Below are positions 1-5,729 of a stretch of DNA of 6,894 nt, in pieces; positions within the stretch are counted from its first letter, which is position 1; each line of letters begins with the position of its first letter. Made by a program: the position numbers and the translations under genes. The stretch is taken from positions 1 through 6,894 of the forward strand of contig CANJKD010000125.1 of assembly GCA_947474415.1 (NCBI GenBank), given 5' to 3'. Source of the stretch: Burkholderiales bacterium (GTDB lineage Bacteria > Pseudomonadota > Gammaproteobacteria > Burkholderiales > Burkholderiaceae_C). The notes below the pieces were generated by a model that saw nothing but the letters and a program-made list of their open reading frames with translations, had not been told where the DNA came from and did no database searches.

Positions 1-77
1 AGGTACACCGTGTTGTTGAAGATCGTCATCTCGGACAGACGATCACCGACGTGAAATCGACGCAGGCCCTGGGTCAT
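1..77 (-). CDS. RidA (YjgF/YER057c/UK114) family protein, N-terminal fragment
   Basis: Only the first 25 codons are visible; the gene continues off the left edge. The peptide opens [20 protein letters not shown] and continues with NNTVY, the first strands of the small RidA-family fold in its betaproteobacterial form (basic opening, then RLSE, then NxTVYLAGQV). RidA itself hydrolyses reactive enamine/imine intermediates from PLP enzymes, but many family members have other or unknown substrates, and the substrate-binding arginine region lies outside the window. The ATG (75-77) overlaps the plsY stop codon (74-76) as ATGA, so translational coupling to plsY is likely. Family assignment rests on a short N-terminus, so function is inferred only at family level. 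Confidence 0.72.
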   Translation of the reverse strand, partial: MTQGLRRFHVGDRLSEMTIFNNTVY

Positions 78-856
78 TTCTCTTCTCCGTGCTGTTGGGG
101 TTGTTGGGGTGGATTCGGTGGCGACGGCTTCAGCCCATGCTTGTGGGCATGGTCATGCGAATGCTTGGGCGCGTGGCCGCGCGCATGACGATTCAGATTC
201 GGATGGCCGCGTGAATGTTCCGCAGCCGCCCGTGCAGCCGCGCCAGCCGCCTTCGCGCCGAGCTTGCTCTCGGTGCCGGCCAGCAGCTTGCGGATGTTCC
301 CGCTGTGGCGCCATACCAGCAGCAAGCCCATCAGCGTGACGGCCACGGCGGTAGGCCCGCCGTCCCAGATCAAAAGTTGATAGAACGGCGCGAACACCGC
401 CGCCACGATAGCCGCCAGCGACGAATAGCGGAAGAAGGCCGCGATGATGACCCAGGTGCCCAGCGTCGCCAGCCCGAGCCACGGGTTCAGCGCCAGCAGC
501 ACACCGGCGGCAGTGGCCACGCCCTTGCCGCCCTTGAAGCGGAAGAACGCCGGCCAGAGGTGGCCGAGAAAGGCCGCCAGAGCGACCATCGCGACCGTGC
601 CCTCGCCGAGGCCGAACGAGGGCCCGAAGCGATCGGCCAGCAGCACCGGCACATAGCCTTTCAGCGCGTCGAGCAGCAACGTCAGCACGGCTGCGCCCTT
701 GTTGCCCGAGCGCAGCACGTTGGTCGCGCCGGGGTTGCCCGAGCCGTAAGTGCGCGGGTCGTTCAGGCCCATCACGCGGCTCACGATCACGGCGAACGAC
801 AGCGAACCGATCAGGTAGGCGGCAAGTGCTGCGAGCGCGGGGTACAGGTTCTGCAT
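74..856 (-). CDS. plsY: PlsY, acyl-phosphate:glycerol-3-phosphate acyltransferase, with His-rich C-terminal extension
   Basis: This is the integral membrane enzyme that transfers an acyl group from acyl-phosphate (made by PlsX) to the sn-1 position of glycerol-3-phosphate, the first step of phospholipid synthesis. The 260-residue product has about five hydrophobic segments and all three family motifs: [12 protein letters not shown] (38-49), the glycine loop FKGGKG (107-112) and [16 protein letters not shown] (182-197). I chose the ATG at 854-856 because [18 protein letters not shown] begins at the family's first membrane helix; the reading frame continues 25 arginine-rich codons upstream that look like leader sequence. 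The usual protein is about 200 residues, so residues 201-260 are extra: an Ala-rich linker, nine histidines between 214 and 240, then a Pro/Gln-rich end. By family topology the tail should be cytoplasmic. No strong Shine-Dalgarno is visible; an inverted repeat lies about 10 nt upstream. Confidence 0.95.
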   Translation of the reverse strand: MQNLYPALAALAAYLIGSLSFAVIVSRVMGLNDPRTYGSGNPGATNVLRSGNKGAAVLTLLLDALKGYVPVLLADRFGPSFGLGEGTVAMVALAAFLGHLWPAFFRFKGGKGVATAAGVLLALNPWLGLATLGTWVIIAAFFRYSSLAAIVAAVFAPFYQLLIWDGGPTAVAVTLMGLLLVWRHSGNIRKLLAGTESKLGAKAAGAAARAAAEHSRGHPNLNRHARGHAPKHSHDHAHKHGLKPSPPNPPQQPQQHGEEK

Positions 857-946
857 GGGGAGTCTTCGGGTCGACGCGGCGGATGACCGACCCGCTATTT
901 TGCCCCGCCGGCAACGCCTTCCCCGGCGCACCTGCGCCGGGCAGGG
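857..946 (-). promoter_or_regulatory. ybaK-plsY intergenic leader with three inverted repeats
   Basis: This 90-nt gap carries three potential hairpins. One is cccggcgc/gcgccggg (922-929 and 934-941, loop acct), an 8-bp perfect GC stem starting just 6 nt past the ybaK stop. The second is ttgcc/ggcaa (900-904 and 910-914). The third is cgggtcg/cgacccg (867-873 and 888-894), ending about 10 nt before the plsY ATG. None is followed by a T-run on the minus strand, so none is a standard intrinsic terminator. They could slow transcription, stabilise an mRNA end, or mask the plsY ribosome binding region. The repeats are seen directly; any regulatory role is inference. Confidence 0.4.
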
Positions 947-1435
947 TCACAACGCGCAGTTCACCGGCGTGGCCGCCAGCAGTTCGGTCAGCACCAGCGG
1001 CGCAATGCCCACCAGGTAGCCGCGCCGCCCGCCGTTGATGCATATGCGTGGCAACAACAGCGCCGTGGCTTCGACATAGACCGGCATCGGCTTCTTCAAC
1101 CCGAACGGCGAGGTGCCGCCGACCTGGTACCCGCTGTGGCGCTGCGCCACTTCCGGCTTGCAGGGCTCGACCGACTTCGCGCCGATCTGGCGCGCCAGGT
1201 TCTTCGTGCTGACCTGCTTGTCGCCATGCATCAGCACGATCAGCGGCTGGGCGCGTTCGTCCTGCATCACCAGCGTCTTGATGACTTCGGATTCGGCCAC
1301 GCCGAGTTGGCGCGACGACTCGGCCGTGCCGCCGTGTTCGACGTAGTCGTACACATGCTCGCTGAAGCTCACGCCGTGCTGGCGCAGGAACTGCGTGGCC
1401 GGCGTTTCGCTGACGTGCGCGCTTTTCTTCGCCAC
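947..1435 (-). CDS. ybaK: YbaK/EbsC-family Cys-tRNA(Pro) deacylase
   Basis: A trans-editing enzyme that hydrolyses Cys-tRNA(Pro) formed when prolyl-tRNA synthetase mischarges cysteine. The 162-residue product matches the normal family length. The conserved lysine is in VIKTLVM (Lys53), followed by the family core LMHGDKQVSTKNLARQIGAK, the VEPCKPEVAQRHSGY segment, and the glycine/proline loop GGTSPFGLKKPMPV (from residue 106) that shapes the substrate pocket; ICINGGRRGY is the typical later motif. The start is GTG (1433-1435), only 7 nt after the aldo/keto reductase stop; no in-frame ATG gives a better N-terminus, and MAKKSAHVSETPATQFL aligns with the usual beginning. The close spacing suggests cotranscription with the reductase upstream and plsY downstream. 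It could be a paralog with a different tRNA preference, which sequence alone cannot decide. Confidence 0.93.
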   Translation of the reverse strand: MAKKSAHVSETPATQFLRQHGVSFSEHVYDYVEHGGTAESSRQLGVAESEVIKTLVMQDERAQPLIVLMHGDKQVSTKNLARQIGAKSVEPCKPEVAQRHSGYQVGGTSPFGLKKPMPVYVEATALLLPRICINGGRRGYLVGIAPLVLTELLAATPVNCAL

Positions 1436-1442
1436 CGGCGGC

Positions 1443-2519
1443 TCACTGCGCCGGGTCGCGAATTGCCCAGCGAATGGCGTCGATCTTCGCCAGCAAGTCA
1501 GGCGCCAGAATCGTGCCCCAGGCGTCGATGTTCTCGTCGAGCTGCGCCAGCGTGGTCACGCCGATGATGGTGCTCGCGACGCGCCAGTTGGTGTAGCAAA
1601 AAGCCAGTGCCATCTGCGTCGGCGTGAGGCCATGTTCACGCGCCAGAGCGTTGTACTGGCGCGCCGCCTCCAGTACCTCGGGCCGGCCCCAGCGCTGCTT
1701 GCGGAAGGCCTCGAAGCGCGTCATGCGCTGAGCCTCATTGGCGCCGGTGAAGCCAGTTGCGTCGTACTTGCCGGTCAGCGCGCCGAAGGCCAGCGGCGAA
1801 TACGCGAGCAGCGACACGCCCTGGCCATGCATCATTTCGTCAAGGCCGTTGTCGGGCACGCGGTTCACCAGCGTGTAGGTGTTCTGCACTGTCGCCACGC
1901 GCGGCAGGCCGTGCGCATCGGCGAGCCGAACGAACTCGCTCAGGCCCCACGGCGTCTCATTGCTCAGGCCGATGTGGCGCACCTTGCCGGCCTTCACCAG
2001 CCCGGCAAAGGCATCGAGTTGCGCGTGAATGCTGGTGAATTCCTTGTCCAGCTTCGGGTCGAAATACAAGGGCCCGAATGCTGGCACGTTGCGGTTCGGC
2101 CAGTGGATCTGGTACAGGTCGATCACGTCGGTGCGCAGCCGCGCGAGGCTGTCGTCGCAGGCTTGGCCGATCGCGGCCGGCGTGAGGTTGGCGCTGCCGC
2201 CGCGAATCCAGTCGGCATTGCGCGACGGGCCGGCCACCTTGGTGGCGAGCACCACCTTGTTGCGCACACCCGGCCGGGCGGCCAACCAGTTGCCGATGAT
2301 GCGTTCGCTCGCGCCATAGGTCTCACGCCGCACCGGCACCGCGTACATCTCGGCGGTGTCGACGAAGTTCAGGCCGCGGGCCACGGCGTGGTCGAGGAGG
2401 GCATGGGAAGCGAGCTCGTCGACCTGCTCGCCGAAGGTCATTGTGCCCAGGCAGATCGGTGAGACGCGCAGGTCGCTGTGGCCGAGGGTGACGTGGGTGT
2501 CGAGCGGCATGGAGTTCAT
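1443..2519 (-). CDS. tas: Tas-type NADP(H)-dependent aldo/keto reductase
   Basis: A soluble (beta/alpha)8 oxidoreductase of the aldo/keto reductase superfamily, closest in style to E. coli Tas. The catalytic tetrad is complete: Asp54 and Tyr59 in FVDTAEMY, Lys94 in VVLATKVAG, and His139 in DLYQIHWPNRN. The WPNR extension after the histidine, IGLSNETPWG, LLAYSPLAFGALTGKY and the C-terminal MALAFCYTNWRVASTIIGVTT are the Tas-like markers and include cofactor-binding segments. The product is 358 residues if the ATG at 2517-2519 is used; ATG at 2508-2510 (three codons in, MPLDTHVTLG) is equally plausible, and neither has a clear Shine-Dalgarno. The frame stays open for more than 1 kb upstream, but that stretch is low-complexity, antisense to cytochrome b561 and not family-like. 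The physiological substrate is unknown. It is the likely first gene of the leftward unit with ybaK and plsY. Confidence 0.93.
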   Translation of the reverse strand: MNSMPLDTHVTLGHSDLRVSPICLGTMTFGEQVDELASHALLDHAVARGLNFVDTAEMYAVPVRRETYGASERIIGNWLAARPGVRNKVVLATKVAGPSRNADWIRGGSANLTPAAIGQACDDSLARLRTDVIDLYQIHWPNRNVPAFGPLYFDPKLDKEFTSIHAQLDAFAGLVKAGKVRHIGLSNETPWGLSEFVRLADAHGLPRVATVQNTYTLVNRVPDNGLDEMMHGQGVSLLAYSPLAFGALTGKYDATGFTGANEAQRMTRFEAFRKQRWGRPEVLEAARQYNALAREHGLTPTQMALAFCYTNWRVASTIIGVTTLAQLDENIDAWGTILAPDLLAKIDAIRWAIRDPAQ

Positions 2520-2552
2520 GGCGAAGGAGTTTATCTGCGGCTTGTCGAAGCG

Positions 2553-3000
2553 AATGCGGGCGGTTGCCCACGCCCGCCTGGGCAACGGCAGCGCCCGATG
2601 TGGTGCATCGCGGCGCTGCCGCTCCGGTTGCTCGTCGCCAGCCTGGCCATCGTCTTCTGCGCCGGCATCCGTGCGCGGCTTCGTCGGCTTCGTCTTCTCC
2701 GCGCTGAGCGTGGCCGGCCTGGCGCTGCGGGTCGCGCCCGCCAAGTTCGTGCCTGCCAACTTGATGCTCGAAGTGCCGGCTATGCGCCCACCGAACTGCC
2801 GGGCGCCGACGCGCTGTGCTGGGCCTTCTGGCTCGCACCCGACATGCTCGCCAGCATCGGGGTCAGGGTCGGGGTCGGGGTCGGCCAGCGTTCGTTGGCG
2901 GGCGTGGCACCGGGCCAATTCCCGCGCCAGGGGTTGAACCTTTTGACGCTGATCGCGTTGATCAGCATACTGCGCGCCGGGCTTGAACTGTTCGCCCGAG
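2553..3000 (+). pseudogene. Possible decayed gene for a small membrane protein, interrupted by frameshifts
   Basis: I do not recognise this protein. Third-position G/C bias jumps between two forward frames. Positions 2598-2669 (MWCIAALPLRLLVASLAIVF, then CAGI) have G or C at every third position. About 2671-2780 the bias moves one frame over (RGFVGFVFSALSVAGLALRV, APAKFVPANLMLEVPA), and from about 2778 it returns to the first frame (YAPTELPGADALCWAFWLAP, DMLASI). A further hydrophobic run, GLNLLTLIALISILRAGLEL, follows near 2932-2991. Joined, the pieces would make a protein with two to four membrane segments. Two compensating frameshifts, or more if the first 15 codons from the ATG at 2553 belong to it, suggest a pseudogene or assembly indels. 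The alternative is chance bias in noncoding GC-rich DNA. The first frame stays open into cytochrome b561. Confidence 0.3.
2859..2882. repeat. Four-copy hexanucleotide tandem repeat (g/a)gggtc
   Basis: Four adjacent 6-bp units, ggggtc-agggtc-ggggtc-ggggtc, differing by a single base. It would encode alternating Val-Gly/Arg on the plus strand or Asp-Pro on the minus strand. Because the unit is a multiple of three, slippage here would not change frame. No function is apparent beyond possible replication slippage. Confidence 0.75.
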
Positions 3001-3158
3001 GGGAGCCGCAGTGGCCGGGCTGTGGCTGCGCCGGGCCATGCAAGGTTTTTGAACGCCCACGTCAATCGTGGCGCACCTCGCCGCCTGACCGGGCCCCTAG
3101 ATTTCACTTCGTGTTGCACTGCATCAAATGCGCCGCAGCTCAACCAGACGATTGCCCC

Positions 3159-3701
3159 ATGAAGCCCGCCCCCGCATCGAAATACACCACGCCCGCCATC
3201 GCGCTGCACTGGCTGCTCGCGTTGGCCTTGCTGACGTCGTTCGCGGTCGGCCTGTACATGGCGGACTTGCCCTTCTCGCCGCAGCGGCTCAAGCTCTACA
3301 ACTGGCACAAGTGGGCCGGCGTGACGATCCTTGCGTTCTCGGTTGCGCGCCTGCTGTGGCGCCTCACGCACCGCCCGCCGGCCGGCCTGCCGATGCCCGC
3401 CTGGCAAGCCCGTGCCTCGCACCTCACGCACGGCGGGTTGTACCTGCTGTTCTTCGCCGTGCCGCTGGTGGGCTGGGCCTACAGCTCGGCGGCGGGCTTC
3501 CCGGTGGTGTGGTTCGGAGTGCTGCCGCTGCCCGACTTCGTGCCGGTCGACAAGGCCCTCGCCGCAGCCATCAAACCCTGGCACGGCGCACTGGCCTGGG
3601 CACTCGCCGCCCTTGCCGCGCTGCACGTGGCGGCCGCCCTGAAACACCACTTCGTCGATCGCGACGGCCTGCTGGCCCGGATGTCACCAAAGCGCACCTG
3701 A
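3159..3701 (+). CDS. Cytochrome b561 family membrane protein
   Basis: A four-helix inner-membrane b-type cytochrome that carries electrons between the quinone pool and partner proteins. The 180-residue product has hydrophobic segments near residues 12-34, 52-70, 90-112 and 142-163. The expected heme-ligand histidines are present: His17 in ALHWLLA, His50 in YNWHKWAG, His142 in KPWHGALAW and His156 in AALHVAAAL, the last two 14 residues apart as in E. coli CybB. HLTHGGLYLLFF starts the third helix. The ATG at 3159-3161 gives a family-like start (KYTTPAIALHW); the frame is open far upstream but that part is not b561-like. No clear Shine-Dalgarno is visible. Its stop lies 11 nt before a yceI gene, matching the known linkage of cytochrome b561 (YceJ) with YceI. 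It is probably the first gene of a three-gene operon; the redox partner is unknown. Confidence 0.93.
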   Translation: MKPAPASKYTTPAIALHWLLALALLTSFAVGLYMADLPFSPQRLKLYNWHKWAGVTILAFSVARLLWRLTHRPPAGLPMPAWQARASHLTHGGLYLLFFAVPLVGWAYSSAAGFPVVWFGVLPLPDFVPVDKALAAAIKPWHGALAWALAALAALHVAAALKHHFVDRDGLLARMSPKRT

Positions 3702-3712
3702 AAGCCCACCGC

Positions 3713-4276
3713 ATGAACACCCAAGTCGCCCTCGCGTTGTCCCTGCTTGCCGCCGCCTCGCTGCCCGCGCTTGCCGAACAGAAACTGCTGCCCGCCCAGT
3801 GCGAGATCAGCTTCACCAGCAAGCAGATGGGCGTGCCCGTGGACGGCAAGTTCCGCAAGTTCGACGCGCAAGTCGTGTTCGAACCGCAGAAGCCCGAGGC
3901 CGCGAAGATCGGCTTCACTGTCGACCTGGCCAGCGCCACGCTCGGCTCGGCCGAAACCGACGCCGAACTCGCCAAGCCCGACTGGTTCAACACCAAACTG
4001 TTCCCGCAGGCCACCTTCCAGTCCAGCGGCGTCAAAGCCACCGGGCCGGGCAAGTTCGAGGTCACGGGCAAGCTCGCCATCAAGTCGATCAGCCGCGACG
4101 TGGTGGTGCCCGTCACTCTGGCCCAGGCCGGCGGACAGACCACCGCCAGCGGCACGTTTGCAATCAAGCGGCTCGACTTCCGAATTGGCGACGGCGACTG
4201 GAAAGACACCTCGATGGTGGCCGACGCCGTGCAGGTCAAGTTCAAGCTCGTGCTGACCGGTGTCGGCCCGCTCTGA
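3713..4276 (+). CDS. YceI-family secreted protein, first copy
   Basis: A periplasmic protein of the YceI family, a lipocalin-like beta barrel known in some members to bind polyisoprenoids or ubiquinone-like lipids. Residues 1-21 form a signal peptide (MNTQVALALSLLAAASLPALA, cleaved before EQ). The mature domain shows the family pattern: a start of the CEISFTSKQMGVPVDGKFRK type, the FTVDLASATLGSAETDAEL strand with the DWFNTKLFPQATFQS motif, KFEVTGKLAIKSISRDVVVP, and FAIKRLDFRIGDGDWKD near the end. Total length is 187 residues. Only one cysteine (in PAQCEISF) remains after the signal peptide, so an internal disulfide is not possible. The ATG lies 11 nt after the cytochrome b561 stop. It belongs to a different subgroup from the next gene, so the pair is probably an old duplication or separately acquired, not a recent copy. 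Confidence 0.93.
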   Translation: MNTQVALALSLLAAASLPALAEQKLLPAQCEISFTSKQMGVPVDGKFRKFDAQVVFEPQKPEAAKIGFTVDLASATLGSAETDAELAKPDWFNTKLFPQATFQSSGVKATGPGKFEVTGKLAIKSISRDVVVPVTLAQAGGQTTASGTFAIKRLDFRIGDGDWKDTSMVADAVQVKFKLVLTGVGPL

Positions 4277-4340
4277 CCACCCACCCAGCTGCCGAATTGC
4301 GCTCCGCCGATCTCTTTTCCATCAACCCAGGTACATCCCC

Positions 4341-4910
4341 GTGAAGACCCTTTTGATCTCGACCGTCGCCCTCGTGGCCGCCACCCTCGCACACGCCGAA
4401 AGCAGCAGCTACGCGGCCGACCCTTCGCACACCGCCGTCCTCTTCGAAGCCAAGCATTTCGGCACTTCCACCGTCCGTGGCCGTTTCGACAAGAAGGAAG
4501 GCAACGTCACGCTCGACCGGGCCGCCAAGACCGGCAAGGCCGAGTTCACATTCGACACCACGTCCATCAGCACCGGCTTCGTGCCGCTCGACACGCACCT
4601 GAAGAGCAAGGACTTTTTCAACGCGGCAGAGACGCCAAATGTCAAGTTCGTCGGTGACAAGTTCAGCTTCGACGGCGACAAGGTGACCAGCGTCGCCGGC
4701 ACGCTGACGATGCTCGGCAAGACCCAGCCGGTCACGCTGACGGCGACCAACTTCAACTGTTACCAGAGTCCGATTTTGAAGCGAGAAGTGTGCGGCGGCG
4801 ACTTCGAAACCACGATCGCCCGCAGCCAGTGGGGCATGTCCTATGGCCTGACCTACGGCCTGCCGGACAGCATCCACCTGCTGATCCAGGTCGAAGCGAT
4901 CAAGCAGTAA
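4341..4910 (+). CDS. yceI: YceI-family secreted protein, second copy
   Basis: A second periplasmic YceI-family protein, 189 residues, close in length to E. coli YceI. The start is GTG (4341-4343): it places the signal peptide MKTLLISTVALVAATLAHA (cleaved before ES) at the N-terminus, and no in-frame ATG lies between the previous gene's stop and this point. A weak cagg lies about 10 nt upstream. Family features are DPSHTAVLFEAKHFGTSTVRG, TTSISTGFVPLDTHLKSKDF with FFNAAETPNVKFV, GTLTMLGKTQPVTLTATNFN, and the C-terminal SQWGMSYGLTYGLPDSIHL. Two cysteines (FNCYQSP and REVCGGD) could form a disulfide in the periplasm; the first copy lacks them. It lies 64 nt after the first yceI and probably shares its transcript. 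The stop is only 9 bp from the end of a converging pseudogene, with no evident terminator. Confidence 0.94.
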   Translation: MKTLLISTVALVAATLAHAESSSYAADPSHTAVLFEAKHFGTSTVRGRFDKKEGNVTLDRAAKTGKAEFTFDTTSISTGFVPLDTHLKSKDFFNAAETPNVKFVGDKFSFDGDKVTSVAGTLTMLGKTQPVTLTATNFNCYQSPILKREVCGGDFETTIARSQWGMSYGLTYGLPDSIHLLIQVEAIKQ

Positions 4911-4919
4911 ACCTGGGCT

Positions 4920-5688
4920 TCACAGGAACGCCCGCATCCGCGCGGCCGCTGCTTGCAGTTCCGGCAGTTGCGCCACCGCTTCGGCCAGCGCCAGCCACGC
5001 CCCGGGCGCGTGCACCGCGATGCCCGCGCGTCATCCGCGGCCGCGGGAGTTGCGCGATGAGTGCATCGCGCGCCGCACCTGGCATCTGCGCCAGGAACAG
5101 CTGGCCACCCGCCGTGCAATGCAGCGGCACGTGCGCGGCCACGTCGAGCATGAGGCGCAACGGCCATCGCGCCTCGATCCGGTCGCGGTAGAACAACTGC
5201 GTGCCGTCGAGCGTGGTGAAGTTGCAGGTCTCGCCGGGGCGCCACTGGCGAATCGCATCGTTCTGCTCGCAGCACACCATGCCGAAGGCCCGGCCGTTGA
5301 CCATGAAGGCCGCGTCGAGCATCGACAGCACGTTGTTCGGGCCGAGGTAGATCGCGCGCATCGGCCGCAATGCCGGGTCGCGCATTGCGCCGGCACTCAC
5401 ATACACGCCAGTGTTCACCAAACCGTCTAAGTAAGCGGCATATTCGGCTTCCCGAAAATGGCTTTCGGTGGTCACCAGACCTCGCCCGACCACCTTCGAG
5501 CCAATACACAGCAGGCGCATTTCACCCGGTTCATCATCGAATCGCCACAGGCTGACGCGCGAGCAATTCAGCCGGCCGAAGATCAGGTCGATGACGGCAG
5601 AGCGGGCTTCCTAGCGGCTGGACTTTCCGGCGTAGAACGCGACGCTGATGGCCTGCAACCGCGACAGTTCGGAGAGCAGACTGGTCAT
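4920..5688 (-). pseudogene. Chimeric pseudogene: GAF-domain protein N-terminus fused to an IclR-family regulator C-terminus
   Basis: Reading from the ATG at 5686-5688, the peptide MTSLLSELSRLQAISVAFYA and its next five residues (GKSSR) run into an amber codon (5611-5613). The same frame then continues with a GAF domain: SRVSLWRFDDEPGEMRLLCI, EAEYAAYLDGLVNTGVYVSA, NVLSMLDAAFMVNGRAFGMV, CCEQNDAIRQWRP. At about 5230-5240 it changes without frame loss into an IclR effector domain: GETCNFTTLDGTQLFYRDRI, RWPLRLMLDVAAHVPLHCTA, GGQLFLAQMPGAARDALIAQ. Near 5030-5046 the frame breaks; the IclR C-terminus RAGIAVHAPGAWLALAEAVA and QLPELQAAAARMRAFL resumes in another frame and stops at 4920-4922. The IclR helix-turn-helix is absent and roughly 60 codons of its effector domain seem lost. 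The 206-residue open stretch from the ATG at 5520 could still be made but would be a non-functional mosaic. It begins 41 nt after the SulP stop. Confidence 0.82.
5035..5046. repeat. 12-bp GC palindrome at the IclR frame break
   Basis: The sequence ccgcggccgcgg is a perfect palindrome (two ccgcgg units in tandem). It sits exactly where the IclR-derived reading frame is lost and about 60 codons appear missing, so it may mark the deletion endpoint. The palindrome is seen directly; its role in the deletion is inference. Confidence 0.6.
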
Positions 5689-5729
5689 TGCTCAGGTATT
5701 GGTCGAATCGGCGCGCACTTCGGGCTGCT

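Larger units (their letters stand above)
2520..3158. other. Gene-free stretch between divergent transcription units
   Basis: This 639-bp interval separates the leftward reductase unit from the rightward cytochrome b561 unit, so it should hold both promoters. I could not pick a convincing -35/-10 pair for either; nearest was a minus-strand GATAAA-like element about 10 nt before the reductase start, without a partner at proper spacing. The interval has no intact gene. Its centre carries a probable decayed plus-strand reading frame and a hexanucleotide repeat, listed separately. Very long open frames cross it on both strands, but in such GC-rich DNA stop-free antisense frames are expected. Confidence 0.6.

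Noticed and set aside
74..931. A longer PlsY starting at 931 with 25 extra residues
   Set aside because: The extra residues are Arg-rich and unlike the family, and their DNA consists of the inverted-repeat leader.
922..941. GC hairpin after ybaK as an intrinsic terminator
   Set aside because: No T-run follows it on the minus strand, and plsY continues downstream on the same strand.
2660..2790. Resemblance of the peptide around FVPANLMLEVPA to a segment of FeoB ferrous iron transporters
   Set aside because: The similarity is limited to a few residues and no FeoB G-domain or flanking motif is present; I could not support it.
3102..3130. Possible promoter before cytochrome b561 (TTTCAC or TTGCAC with a downstream AT-richer patch)
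   Set aside because: No acceptable -10 hexamer at 16-18 bp spacing; match to consensus too poor.
1443..3650. A very long minus-strand open frame extending the reductase N-terminus by several hundred residues
   Set aside because: The extra part is Arg/Pro/Gln-rich, antisense to cytochrome b561 and to the frame-switching segment, and has no family resemblance; the reductase has a normal N-terminus at the ATG at 2519.
2478..3701. A plus-strand fusion of an upstream peptide with cytochrome b561 in one open frame
   Set aside because: The upstream part is only partly coding-like, loses codon bias in the middle, and the b561 domain has a good start of its own at 3159.
3571..4392. Long minus-strand open frames opposite the yceI genes
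   Set aside because: They are antisense to well-supported genes and have no family motifs.
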